Below are positions 48,903 to 58,061 of a DNA stretch of 64,000 nucleotides, in pieces. Source of the DNA: Deinococcus sp. HSC-46F16 (lineage in GTDB: Bacteria; Deinococcota; Deinococci; Deinococcales; Deinococcaceae). Numbering within the stretch: the stretch's first letter is position 1; every line of letters begins with the position of its first letter. The translations under genes and the position numbers were made by a program. Location: the NCBI RefSeq assembly GCF_024171495.1, contig NZ_JALJZW010000003.1, positions 80,001 through 144,000 on the forward strand. Reading direction: 5' to 3'. A model generated the notes under the pieces. The model ran no database searches and was not told where the DNA came from. It worked only from the letters and a program-made list of their open reading frames with translations.

Positions 48903-49713
48903 CCCCGGTCCCCCCGGCGCGGGCGGGCTGTGGCACGTCTACACCGACGGCAGCACCCGCCACGAGCGGCGGCAGACCTTTTCGGGCTGGGCGGCGCGGG
49001 CGGTGCAGCCCCACACGCGCGAGGTGCGTCAGGTCAGCGGTGCCCGGCCCGGCGGCACCTCGCTGGAGGCCGAGACCGAAGCCGTCCTCGCCGGACTGCG
49101 GCTGGTGCCCGGCGGCGCTCCCGCGCGGCTGCACAGCGACCTCGACCTGGCAACGCTGCTGGAGGTGCTGCACTCCCCGGCGGGGGAGGCCGCCCGCGCC
49201 CACCTCGCGGACGTGTGGGTCCAGCCCGTCGCCCGCAACCGGGGCCGTCACCCCGCCGACATGCACCGGGTCGCCCGCGCGGAAGAGGCGGACGCGCGGG
49301 CGGGGGAGCCCCCGGGCGGCACGGGCCTTCCCCACGCCACCCAGGAGGCCCTCGGCCTCGCCCGCACCGGGCCAGCCGACCCCCCGCTCCCCCTGGGCGA
49401 GGCCCAGCGTCTTCCCGGACAAGCCGGACCGCTTCAGCTCCGGGTTTCCGGCCTGCCGCCTGCGCCGGGCGCCGGGCCGACCACCCTCAGCCTGACGCTG
49501 GACCTGGGGACCGCGCCGGGACGCGGCCGCACGCCCGCCGAGGCCCTGCGGACCACCCTTGGCCCCCTCCTGACCCTGCTGGCCCGCGGCGCCCTCGTGG
49601 ACTTGCGGGTGCCTTCCGCGTGGGAAGGGGTGGCCCGGACCGCTGCCGGGGGCGTGCCGGGGGTCCGGGTGCTTCCCCGGCGCGGCGAGGAGGAACTCGC
49701 TCCGCCGCCCTGA
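48892..49713 (+). CDS. RNase H-fold protein with C-terminal extension
   Basis: 273 residues. Residues 1-135 carry an RNase H pattern: HVYTDGST (first Asp), SLEAETEAVLAGL (Glu), LHSDLDLATLL (Asp) and NRGRHPADMHRVA (final Asp), so all four catalytic acidic positions appear present. The next 140 residues are alanine/glycine-rich and match no family that I recognise. Translationally coupled to the M42 peptidase by an 11-bp overlap. It may be a ribonuclease or a non-catalytic fold relative. Confidence 0.7.
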   Translation: MTPDPGPPGAGGLWHVYTDGSTRHERRQTFSGWAARAVQPHTREVRQVSGARPGGTSLEAETEAVLAGLRLVPGGAPARLHSDLDLATLLEVLHSPAGEAARAHLADVWVQPVARNRGRHPADMHRVARAEEADARAGEPPGGTGLPHATQEALGLARTGPADPPLPLGEAQRLPGQAGPLQLRVSGLPPAPGAGPTTLSLTLDLGTAPGRGRTPAEALRTTLGPLLTLLARGALVDLRVPSAWEGVARTAAGGVPGVRVLPRRGEEELAPPP

Positions 49714-49768
49714 GGGCGGGCCGCCCGGCACTCACCCCCCCCGGCCGCCCCATGCCCTACCGTGACCC

Positions 49769-50728
49769 ATGCTCGCAGCCCGGTTTCATGCGTTCGGCGG
49801 CCCCGAGATCCTGCGGGTCGAGGAAATTCCCTGGCCCTGGCCCAGCCGTGACGAGGTGCTGGTCCGGGTCGGGGCCTCCAGCGTCAACGGCTCGGACCTG
49901 CGGGTCCGGGCGGGCGGCGGTCCCGCAGCCCTGGCGGTGCGCCGCCCCTACACCACCGGACTCGACGTGGCGGGGGTGGTGGTGGGCGTGGGGCCACGGG
50001 TCACGGCCTTCGAGCCCGGCGAGCGCGTCTTCGGGCTGCTGGGGCACGGGGGCGGCGGCGCGGCGGAATACGTGACCGTGCCGCAGTCGCGCCTGGCCCA
50101 CCTGCCGGACAGGCTGGACTGGGCCGAAGCCGCGGCCATTCCACTGTCGGGCCTCACCGCCCTCCAGGCCCTGCGGGAAGGCGCCGCGCTCCACCGCCGC
50201 CCCGGTGCCCGCGTGCTGGTCTACGGGGCGGCGGGGGGCATCGGCTCCTTCGCCGTCGGGCTCGCGCGGCATTTCGGCGCCGTGGTGACGGGCGTCGCCC
50301 GCGCGGCCAAGCTGGACTTCGTGCGGGCGTTGGGGGCCGACGAGGTGCATGACGCGGCGGACCTCGACCTGGGCCGGGGGGAGCGCACCTGGGACGTGAT
50401 CTTCGACACGCCGCCCGCCCTCGACTTCGCGCGGGTGCGGGCCAGCCTCGCTCCGGGCGGGGTCTACGTGACCACCCAGCCCTTCCCGCTGCGCCCCGCC
50501 GAACTTGCCGCGAGTCTGGGTGGCCCCCCCGGCCCCCGCCCCCGCTTCGCCGCCGTGCGCACCCAGGAGCGCTCGCCCGACCTCGCCTTCCTGGCCCGGC
50601 TCGTCGCCTCGGGCGAGCTGCGCGTGCCGCTGGACCGCACCTTTCCCCTGGCCCAGATCGCGGACGCCCACCGCCACGTGGAGGGGCCACAGGCGCGGGG
50701 CAAAACGGTGGTGCAGGTTTCCCCCTGA
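49769..50728 (+). CDS. Zinc-independent MDR oxidoreductase (quinone reductase-like)
   Basis: 319 residues of the medium-chain dehydrogenase/reductase family. GroES-like N-terminal half with SSVNGSDLRVRAGGGP and LDVAGVVVGVGPRVTAFEPGERVFGL; Rossmann half with VYGAAGGIGSFAVGLARHFGA. The zinc-ligand cysteines of alcohol dehydrogenases are absent, pointing to a quinone or enone reductase using NADPH. TACCGT (49758-49763) is 5 nt before the ATG. Confidence 0.88.
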   Translation: MLAARFHAFGGPEILRVEEIPWPWPSRDEVLVRVGASSVNGSDLRVRAGGGPAALAVRRPYTTGLDVAGVVVGVGPRVTAFEPGERVFGLLGHGGGGAAEYVTVPQSRLAHLPDRLDWAEAAAIPLSGLTALQALREGAALHRRPGARVLVYGAAGGIGSFAVGLARHFGAVVTGVARAAKLDFVRALGADEVHDAADLDLGRGERTWDVIFDTPPALDFARVRASLAPGGVYVTTQPFPLRPAELAASLGGPPGPRPRFAAVRTQERSPDLAFLARLVASGELRVPLDRTFPLAQIADAHRHVEGPQARGKTVVQVSP

Positions 50729-50886
50729 CCCACCTCCTTCAGAACTGAGGGGAAAATGAAGACACCTTTACCTTCTGCTTAGGCGGCGCACAACTCATAT
50801 GGAGGCCCTGTTGGACCGATCCCCACGGAAGAGCGCGGGGCAGCGGGCACAGTGCGGTCACCCCTGTCAGGGGGGAGGAGTGATCC

Positions 50887-51177
50887 ATGACCCAGAATCA
50901 GGACAAGGCGCCGCAGAGGCCTGGGCGCGGCTTTGCCGGGATGGACCCGCAGCGCCGCCAGGACATCGCCCGTGAGGGGGGCCGCGCTGCCCACCGCAGC
51001 GGCAACGCGCACCAGTTCACCTCGGAAGAAGCCCGCGCCGCCGGGCGCAAGGGGGGCCGCGCCGTCAGCGAGGACCGCCGCCACATGGCCGAAATCGGCC
51101 GCCGGGGCGGCGTCGCGGCGGGTCGGGGGGGGACCCCACAGGATGAAGCTTCCCTCAAGCCCGAGGGCGGTGAATGA
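50887..51177 (+). CDS. KGG-repeat stress protein
   Basis: 96 residues with the KGG (con-10/YciG-like) repeats: GMDPQRRQDIAREGGRAAH, FTSEEARAAGRKGGRAVS and HMAEIGRRGGVAAG. These short hydrophilic proteins are general stress-induced and found in desiccation-tolerant organisms. GGAGGAG precedes the ATG and an intrinsic terminator follows the stop by about 60 bp, so it is probably a monocistronic, highly expressed gene. Confidence 0.88.
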   Translation: MTQNQDKAPQRPGRGFAGMDPQRRQDIAREGGRAAHRSGNAHQFTSEEARAAGRKGGRAVSEDRRHMAEIGRRGGVAAGRGGTPQDEASLKPEGGE

Positions 51178-51238
51178 GAGGGGCCTCAGCCCCCGTGCGG
51201 AAAGGTGCCAGGATTGCGTAAGCCTCGACCTGATAGAC

Positions 51239-51263
51239 CCGGAGGGATGTCGTCTCCCTCCGG
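51239..51263 (+). terminator. Intrinsic terminator after the KGG gene
   Basis: CCGGAGGGA (51239-51247) pairs with TCCCTCCGG (51255-51263), 7-nt loop, then CCCTTTTCTTCT. Confidence 0.82.
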
Positions 51264-51294
51264 CCCTTTTCTTCTCCATTCAGGGTTATCCAAG

Positions 51295-52359
51295 GTGGCT
51301 TGCGACTGCGATGTGATCACGGCGGAGGCCGGGTCAGCCGCTGGCGGCCTGTACCTGCATGCCGCCTCCCAGCATGTGCGGCGGCGCCTGAGCGCGTGGC
51401 TCGCCGCCCTGGGGCTCTCCCACGAGCGGCGGCCCGAAGGCCCGCTGGTGACGGCGGACGCGTTCGGCACCCTGCCCGCCTTGCTGGACATGTTCTCACC
51501 CACCGAACGCGCCGACCTCTTCGCCGCGCCCTGCCGGACCGACGGGTCGCCCGACGCCTGGCAGATGGCGCCGCTGGAGCGCTGGGTACAGCGGCTGGAC
51601 AGCGGTTGGTTTTTCGGGGCGAGCGAGCGGCTGCGTTTTCACCTGCAACCCATCGTGGCCCTGCGTGGGGGCGAGGTCTACGGTTACGAGGCGCTGGTGC
51701 GGGCCGAGGGAGAGGGCGGCGCGGGGCTGATCGGGGCGGGGCCGCTGCTGCAAGCCGCGTGTACCCACGGGCAGGCCCGCGCCTTTGACGCCCAGGCCCG
51801 GCGCGGAGCGATTCGGCAGATCTACCCGCAGCTCGCGCCGGGGCAGGTGCTGTTTATCAACTTCGCGCCCGGCGTGGTCTACAACCCCGACGTGTGCCTG
51901 CAAACCACCTTTCAGACCTGCCGGGAGGTGGGCGCCGACTTCTCGCGCCTGCTGTTCGAGGTCACCGAGAGCGAGGCCTTTCCCGACCTCGGCCTGCTGC
52001 GGCGCATCCTCGACCGCTACCGCGCCGAGGGGGCGCAGGTGGCCCTCGACGACCTGGGAGCCGGGCACACCAGCCTGACGTACCTCGCCGAGCTGCGCCC
52101 CGACGTGGTCAAGCTCGACCGCGCCCTGATCAGCGGGCTGCACGGCAGCGACCGCCGCACGCCGCTGGTGCTCGCCCTGGTCGAGTACGCCCACGACCTC
52201 GGCATCCGGGTGGTCGCCGAAGGCATCGAGACCGAAACCGAGCTGCGGCTCGTGCGTGAGCTCGGGGCCGACTACGCCCAGGGCTACTTTCTGGGCCGTC
52301 CCGCCCCGCTGCCTGCCGGGGTGACCCCGGACGCCGCCCGGGTGTGGGAGAAGGGGTGA
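51295..52359 (+). CDS. EAL-domain protein (cyclic-di-GMP phosphodiesterase)
   Basis: 354 residues. The EAL domain spans about 95-345: RLRFHLQPIVALRGGEVYGYEALVRAEG, INFAPGVVYNP, LLFEVTESEAF, ALDDLGAGHTSLTYLAELRPDVVKLDRALI, ALVEYAHDLGIRVVAEGIETE. The key Glu, DD and catalytic Glu/Lys positions look intact. The N-terminal 90 residues are an unrecognised helical region. The start is uncertain; GTG 51295 avoids the upstream terminator, which a longer start would read through. Its stop overlaps the next gene's GTG (GTGA). Confidence 0.85.
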   Translation: MACDCDVITAEAGSAAGGLYLHAASQHVRRRLSAWLAALGLSHERRPEGPLVTADAFGTLPALLDMFSPTERADLFAAPCRTDGSPDAWQMAPLERWVQRLDSGWFFGASERLRFHLQPIVALRGGEVYGYEALVRAEGEGGAGLIGAGPLLQAACTHGQARAFDAQARRGAIRQIYPQLAPGQVLFINFAPGVVYNPDVCLQTTFQTCREVGADFSRLLFEVTESEAFPDLGLLRRILDRYRAEGAQVALDDLGAGHTSLTYLAELRPDVVKLDRALISGLHGSDRRTPLVLALVEYAHDLGIRVVAEGIETETELRLVRELGADYAQGYFLGRPAPLPAGVTPDAARVWEKG

Positions 52360-53276
52360 AGTGCCCTGCCGGGCCGCTCCCGCCCGAACCCGCCCCCCCG
52401 GCCCTGGGAGGCGGCGGGCTGCCGGACGAGTTGCCGGGCGAGCTGCTGTGGCGGGTGCTCGACACCGCCGACATCGGCCTGCTGGTCACCGACGCCCAGC
52501 GGCGCATCCTCTACGTCAACGAGACCTTTACCCGGGAAACGGGGTACTCGCTCGCCGAGGCCCGGGGCCGCACCTGCCGCTTTCTTCAGGGTCCGGCCAC
52601 CGATCCCGCCGACGTGCTGGCGATGCGTGCGGCCCTCGACCGGGGCGAACCCTTCTCGCGGGTGGTGGTGAACTACCGCAAGGACGGCCGCCTGCTGCAC
52701 TACCGCCTGCGGGTGCGGCCGCTGCGCGAGGAAGGGCAGGTGCGTTACTTCGTGGGCGTTCAAGAAGACTTCACGGAGGCGCACGCCGCCCAGCGCCAGT
52801 TGGAGCGCTGGGCCTACCTCGACGGCCTGACCGGGCTGGGCAACCGCCGCGCCTTTGACGAGGCGCTCGCGGGCTACCTGGCCCGGCGCGAGCCCGTGCG
52901 GCTGGTGCTGCTCGACCTCAACGACTTCAAGCGGGTCAATGACGAGCGCGGGCACCTCGCCGGGGACGCGCTGCTGGGCGAGGTGGCCCGCTGCCTCGCC
53001 CGGCAGGTGCCCCTGCCCGGCACCGCCTACCGCCTCGGCGGCGACGAGTTCGCCGCACTGCTGCCCCCTGCCCCGTCCCCGCTGGAACCCTCCCTGGAAG
53101 CGGCCCTCACCGAACTCGACGGCGGCGCCCTGCGGGCGGCGGTGGGGTGGGCCAGCTTTCCCGACGAGGCCACCGACGCGCCCGCCCTCTTTCAGCTCGC
53201 CGACAGGCGCCTGTACGCCCGCAAGCCGCGGCGCGGGCGCGTGTCCCGGCGCCCCGGAGGCCAGGAGCCAGCCTGA
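52356..53276 (+). CDS. LOV-like PAS plus GGDEF diguanylate cyclase
   Basis: 306 residues. Residues 35-140 are a PAS domain with LOV photoreceptor features: GRTCRFLQG (Cys74, the flavin-adduct position), NYRKDG (Asn106) and YFVGVQ (Gln136). One of the two canonical asparagines is replaced (HYRL where FWNL is usual). A short linker leads to a GGDEF domain with intact GGDEF at 228-232. GTG 52356 overlaps the EAL stop and has GGGAG 5 bases upstream. The EAL/GGDEF pair suggests light-controlled cyclic-di-GMP levels, an inference. Confidence 0.8.
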   Translation: MKCPAGPLPPEPAPPALGGGGLPDELPGELLWRVLDTADIGLLVTDAQRRILYVNETFTRETGYSLAEARGRTCRFLQGPATDPADVLAMRAALDRGEPFSRVVVNYRKDGRLLHYRLRVRPLREEGQVRYFVGVQEDFTEAHAAQRQLERWAYLDGLTGLGNRRAFDEALAGYLARREPVRLVLLDLNDFKRVNDERGHLAGDALLGEVARCLARQVPLPGTAYRLGGDEFAALLPPAPSPLEPSLEAALTELDGGALRAAVGWASFPDEATDAPALFQLADRRLYARKPRRGRVSRRPGGQEPA

Positions 53277-53317
53277 CCGGGCCGGGTCCCCCGCCGACGA
53301 ACCTCCCCCCCCGCTCC

Positions 53318-54442
53318 TCAGGAACGCGGAATGATCAGCAGGGTCCCGGTCTCCGGGTCCGGGAGGACGCGGGCGTCGAGCCCGTACACCTCCCGCAGGA
53401 AGGGCGGCGTGATCACCTCGGCGGGGCGGCCCTGGGTGACCACCTGCCCGCCCCGCAGGGCGACCACCCGCGTGGCGAAGCGGCTGGCCTGCGAGAGGTC
53501 GTGCAGGACCATCAGCAGGGTCATTCCGCGCCCGGTGGCGAGGCGCTGAAGCAGCCCCAGGGCCTCGTGCGCGTGGGCGAGGTCGAGGTAGGTCGTGGGC
53601 TCGTCGAGCAGCAGCACGCGCGGCTGCTGCACCAGCGCCATGGCGATCCAGGCCCGCTGCCGCTCGCCGCCCGAGAGGCCGTGGACCTCCCGTTCCGCGA
53701 GGTGGGTGATGCCGGTGTCCCGCAGCGCCTGCTCGACGAGGTCCCGGTCGCTTGCCCCACCTCCCGCCAGCAGCCCCCGGTGCGGAAAGCGGCCCCGCGC
53801 CACGAGTTCACGGACGGTCACGGCTTCCGGCAGGGCGGGCGCTTGCGGCAGCAGGCCCAGCGACCGCGCCGCCTCCCGCCCCCGCCGTCCCAGCCGGGCG
53901 AGGTCGCGGCCCTCCAGCAGCACGGCGCCCCCGCGCGGCACGAGCTGCCGGGCCAGCAGCCGCAGCAGCGTGCTTTTGCCGCCCAGAATCAAGCGCAGGG
54001 GCTGGGCGTCCTCGCTGTAGGCCAGCGCGTACACGGTGACCGCGCTGAGCAGCGCCCCGGCAAAGGCACTGAGGGCCAGTGCCGCGAAGCTCCCCGCGAA
54101 AAACGAGAACGCCAGCCCCGCTCCCGCGCTCACGCCGACGAGGTGGGGATCGCCCAGCGGGTTGCGCAGCGCCGATTGCAACAGCACCCCGGCGACCGCG
54201 AGGTTGCCGCCCACCACCGCCGCGAGCAGCGCCCGGGGCAGCCACAGGTCCAGAATCACGGTGCGGGCGAGGTCACTCCCGCCCCCGCGCAGGACCTGCA
54301 CGAGTTGCGCGAGGGAGACGGTCACCGACCCCCGCGTGACCGCCAGGACCAGCGCGGGGAGGAGCACCCCGAAGGCCCCCACCAGCCACAGCGCGCCGAC
54401 CCGGCCCGCGCCCGGGACACCGCGCGGGCCTGGCGGGATCAC
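53318..54442 (-). pseudogene. FecCD permease - FecE ATPase in-frame deletion chimera
   Basis: A single open frame of 374 codons joins two genes. Residues 1-153 are the N-terminal part of a siderophore/cobalamin-type permease (NPLGDPHLVGVSAGAG). From residue 154 the chain is the C-terminal part of the matching ATPase (LLRLLARQLVP, LSGGERQRAWIAMAL, LLLDEPTTYLDLAHAHEALG). The join is at 53983-53972: LRLILGG runs straight into KSTLL, so the Walker A motif has lost its first glycine and its N-terminal strand. About 190 residues of permease and 40 of ATPase, roughly 0.7 kb, are missing. No binding-protein gene is nearby. Neither half should work alone. Confidence 0.8.
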
Positions 54443-54684
54443 CCTGGGTTCGGCCCCCGAGCCCAGGCTGTCCTGGGGCCATCGCCTTGGAAGACGGCCC
54501 AGACGCGCAAGACCAGCGCCTCAGCCTGGATGCCCCTGCAGGCCTGCGGGCACCTGAGGACCTGAAGTGGCTCACGCGGGTGCGGCCCCGCCGCCGCCGC
54601 GCTCCCGCAAGGCGGCCACCCCGTCCCCCATCCCCCCCGTGCCGGGGCTTGCCGGGCGCCGCCAGCCGCCCCACTATGGAGGGG

Positions 54685-57600
54685 ATGACACCGCTCGTGA
54701 GTCGGGACGACCTCACCCGGCTCCCCACCCGCGCTGCGTTCGACACCGACCTGCGGCGGCGCCTGTCGGACGGGGCAGGCTGCGCCCTGCTGCTGTGCGA
54801 CCTCGACTATCTCAAGCTGATCAACGACACCTTCGGGCACCTGGCGGGCGACGAGGCGCTGCGGGCGCTCGCGCAGACCCTGCACGGGCAGCGGCGCCCC
54901 GGCTGGGAGGTGTACCGCCTGGGCGGCGACGAGTTCGCGGTGCTGGCGGGCGGCCCGGAGGCGGCCCTCGCGGAGTGGGGCCAGGCCCGGCTCCGGGAGC
55001 TCGCGCAGCGCCCAGGGCGGCCCCTGCGCGTGAGCATGGGCGTCGCCGCCTGGGAGCCGGGCCTGAACCGCGAGGCCCTGTTTGCGCGGGCCGATGCCCG
55101 GCTCCTGGCGGCCAAGCGCCTGGGCCGGGGGCAGGTCGTGGTCCGGGATCCGGTGTCCGCACCGGGCGCCGGAAGCGGGCCTTCCCGGCTGCTGGAACGG
55201 GACGAGGCCCGCGCCCGGACGGTGGCCTTTTGGAAAGAGGCCCTGGCCCGGCCCGGCGCCCGCCTGACCGTGCAGGCCCCGCCGGGCGGGGGCCTGAGCG
55301 CGTTCTTGTGCGAGGCCGACCGGATCGCGCAGCACCTGGGCTACCAGACGCTGCACGTGCGGGGCGACCCCGGACGGGCCGCGCGGCCGCATGGCGCCTG
55401 GGAGGGCGCCACGCTGAGCGGCGTGCCCCTGGCTGGCCCCCCGGACCCGGCGGACGTGGGCGGGGGGGCGGGCCGACCCCTGGCCCTGCTGCTCGACGCG
55501 CCCGAGTTCCTGGGGGCCTGTGCGCTGGCCGAACTCGCCCCGCTGCTCGCGGGGGCGCAGGCGGTGCTGACCGGGCAGGCGGCGGCGCCGGGGGGACCCG
55601 CGCCGGACTCGGGGCCGGAGGTGCTGAGTCTGCCGCCGCTGACCGACCGGGCCGTCCTGGCGCTGGCCGAGGCGCAGGTCGGGCCGCTGGGCGAGGGGCG
55701 GGGCGCGGCGTGGCTGTGCGGGCAGGTGCGGGGCCTGCCTGCCCGGCTCGCGCCGCGGCTCTCGGCCCTGCGGCTGGAAGCGGAACTGCGCGGCCAGAGC
55801 GTGGAGGCCCTGACCGGGAGCGGCCTACGCGACTGGGAGGACGCCGCGGCGCGGCAAGTGCCGTCCCCGCCCCCGCCTCCCCACCCTTACCTGCACGGCC
55901 GGGGGCCGGAGGTGCGGGAGGCGGCGCGGCGGCTCGGCGGGCACGCGCTCCTGACCCTCACCGGCCCGGCCGGACGGGGCAAGACGCGCCTGGCCCGGCA
56001 ACTGCTCGCCGAGCTGGGTGCCCAGGCTCCGGGCGGCGCCCACGAGGTCCCCCTGCGCGGGGTGCGGGTGCCCGAGCTGGCCCTGGCCCGCATCAGCGAG
56101 GTGCTGCTGGGCACGGCGGTCGCTCCCGTCACCGCCGGGACGGTGGCCCGGCTGCTGGGTCGGCGGCCCACCCTGCTGCTGCTCGACGACGCCGCGCCCG
56201 CGGCCCTTCCCGCGCCGCTGCTCGAGGCGCTGCTGGCCCGCAGTCCGGGCACCCGCCTGATCGTGACCTCGCGGGCGCCGCTGGGCGTGCGGGGCGAGGC
56301 GGTGCTGGCGCTCGCCCCCCTGCCGGACGTCAGCCTCAGGGCCGCCCTGGCCGCGCAGGCCGAGGCCCCGGACGGCGAGGACGAGGGCGCCCTGGACGCC
56401 CTGACCCGCTACGCGGCGGGCGAGCCGGACACCCTGACGGCCCTCTTGCCCCTGGTGCAGACCCTGGGCCTGAGGGGCGCGGCCGAGCATCTGGAGCGCA
56501 GCGGGCGGGCGCGGCAGGTGGGCGCGGGACCCTGGCCGGAACTCGGCTCACCGGAACGGCGCGTGCTGGCGGCCCTGAGCACCTTCGGCGGCCCCTTCGA
56601 CCTGGCCTGGGCGCAGGAGGTGTCGGGCAGTTCTTCTTTTCTGCTCTCCGCGCTGATTCACCGCCACCTGCTGCGGCCCGTGGGCGGCGGACTCTACCGC
56701 CTGCCGGAGCAACTGCTGGACCGGGGGCAGGCCCACCTGCGCCGACACCCCGCCACCCTGGGGCGTGCCCGGCAGCGGGGGCTGCGCCGCGCCCAGGCGG
56801 TCTTGCGGGCGTACCCGCCGCAGAGCGCGGCGTGGTTCGCGCACCTCGACCTCCACGCCCCCACGCTGCGGGCGCTGCTCGCCGGGCACCTGCACGCCCC
56901 CACGCCGCCCGACCCGGCCCTGCTGCGCACGCTGCTGGACCTGATGCCCTACCGCCTGGCCCGCGCCCACCTGTACGACGCGCGGGAGGACCTGCACGCG
57001 GCCCTGCGGGCGCGGCCCGGCGAGGAGGCGGACGCCCCCGGCGCGGCGCGGCGCACCGAGCTTCAGCTCGCGCTCGCCTCGACCTTGCAGCGGCTGGGCG
57101 ACCACGCGCAGGCCTCCGCGCTGGCGGGCGAGGCCCGCGCCCGCGCCGAGACCCTGGGCGACCCGGTGCTGCTGGGCTCGGCGCTGCTGACCGAGGCCCG
57201 CATCCTGCACCGCCGCAGCGTCTACCCCGAGGCCCGCGCCCTGTTCGGGCGTGCCCGGAGCGTGCTGGAGGGAGCCGGACGCCCGGACCTCCTCGCCCGC
57301 GCCCTGGGGGGCCTGGCCCGCAGCGGGGTCTACCTGGGCGAGCTGGAAGAAGCGCAGGCGCAGGTGGAGGAGGCGCTGCGCGGGGCGGCGCCCCTGGACC
57401 GGCCCCGGCTGCGGGCCGAGCTGCTGAACACGGCGGGCCTGATCGCCACCGAACGGCGCGACCTCGGGGCGGCGCAGGCCCGGATGGAAGAAGCCCTCGC
57501 GCTGCATGAAGCCTACGGCGGACGCGAGGGCCAGACCCTGAACCTGACCGGGCTGGCCTGGGTCGCGCTGCTGCGCGGCGACTTCGCCCTGAGCGCGGCG

Positions 57601-57996
57601 CACAGCGGGCGGGTGCTGCAACAGGCGCGGGACTCGGGGCAGGGCTGGGAGATCGCCAACGCGCTGGTCAACCTCGGGCACGCCCTGGCCCGGCAAGACC
57701 AGCTCGCCGAGGCCCGCGCCCGGTTTCACGAGGCCGCCCTCCAAGCCGCGCAGTGCGACGCGCCCTCGGTGGTGGCCGAGGCCCTCGGCGGCCTCGCCGA
57801 CGTGCTGGCCCGCGAGCGCCGCCCCGGCGAGGCCCGCGCCCTGCTCACCCTCGCCCTGGCCCATCCCGGCGCCAATGCCGAGGTCCAGAGCTTTTTCGCT
57901 CCCCTACACCGCACCCTCGTGGAGCACCCCGCCGCTCCCCTCCCCGCCGAGATCGGGGCGCTGCTGGCCCGGCTGCGGGACCCGCCCCCCGGCTGA
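54685..57996 (+). CDS. GGDEF - STAND-type ATPase - TPR protein
   Basis: 1,103 residues with an unusual order. Residues 1-160 are a GGDEF domain (LTRLPTRAAFDTDL, YRLGGDEFAVL at 78-88). Residues 170-400 look like a degenerate P-loop region (APPGGGLSAFL without Lys; LLLDAPEFLG). From about 425 comes an intact ATPase (LTGPAGRGKTRLARQ; LLLLDDAAPAALPAP; LIVTSRAPLGVRGEAV), the NB-ARC/AfsR style. From about 720 to the end are TPR-like repeats. The GGDEF takes the place normally held by a DNA-binding domain in AfsR/SARP regulators. ATG 54685 is preferred over 54676; neither has a good ribosome site. Soluble; no neighbour in operon. Confidence 0.8.
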   Translation: MTPLVSRDDLTRLPTRAAFDTDLRRRLSDGAGCALLLCDLDYLKLINDTFGHLAGDEALRALAQTLHGQRRPGWEVYRLGGDEFAVLAGGPEAALAEWGQARLRELAQRPGRPLRVSMGVAAWEPGLNREALFARADARLLAAKRLGRGQVVVRDPVSAPGAGSGPSRLLERDEARARTVAFWKEALARPGARLTVQAPPGGGLSAFLCEADRIAQHLGYQTLHVRGDPGRAARPHGAWEGATLSGVPLAGPPDPADVGGGAGRPLALLLDAPEFLGACALAELAPLLAGAQAVLTGQAAAPGGPAPDSGPEVLSLPPLTDRAVLALAEAQVGPLGEGRGAAWLCGQVRGLPARLAPRLSALRLEAELRGQSVEALTGSGLRDWEDAAARQVPSPPPPPHPYLHGRGPEVREAARRLGGHALLTLTGPAGRGKTRLARQLLAELGAQAPGGAHEVPLRGVRVPELALARISEVLLGTAVAPVTAGTVARLLGRRPTLLLLDDAAPAALPAPLLEALLARSPGTRLIVTSRAPLGVRGEAVLALAPLPDVSLRAALAAQAEAPDGEDEGALDALTRYAAGEPDTLTALLPLVQTLGLRGAAEHLERSGRARQVGAGPWPELGSPERRVLAALSTFGGPFDLAWAQEVSGSSSFLLSALIHRHLLRPVGGGLYRLPEQLLDRGQAHLRRHPATLGRARQRGLRRAQAVLRAYPPQSAAWFAHLDLHAPTLRALLAGHLHAPTPPDPALLRTLLDLMPYRLARAHLYDAREDLHAALRARPGEEADAPGAARRTELQLALASTLQRLGDHAQASALAGEARARAETLGDPVLLGSALLTEARILHRRSVYPEARALFGRARSVLEGAGRPDLLARALGGLARSGVYLGELEEAQAQVEEALRGAAPLDRPRLRAELLNTAGLIATERRDLGAAQARMEEALALHEAYGGREGQTLNLTGLAWVALLRGDFALSAAHSGRVLQQARDSGQGWEIANALVNLGHALARQDQLAEARARFHEAALQAAQCDAPSVVAEALGGLADVLARERRPGEARALLTLALAHPGANAEVQSFFAPLHRTLVEHPAAPLPAEIGALLARLRDPPPG

Positions 57997-58061
57997 GTGC
58001 GGGAGGACGCGGCCCCTGCCCCGGCCGTGTCCCAAACCGCTCCCCCGAGCCTTCCTGCCCG

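Noticed and set aside
54487..54684. N-terminal extension of the GGDEF-ATPase-TPR protein
   Set aside because: Arginine/proline-rich low-complexity translation before the GGDEF domain; in-frame only by GC bias.
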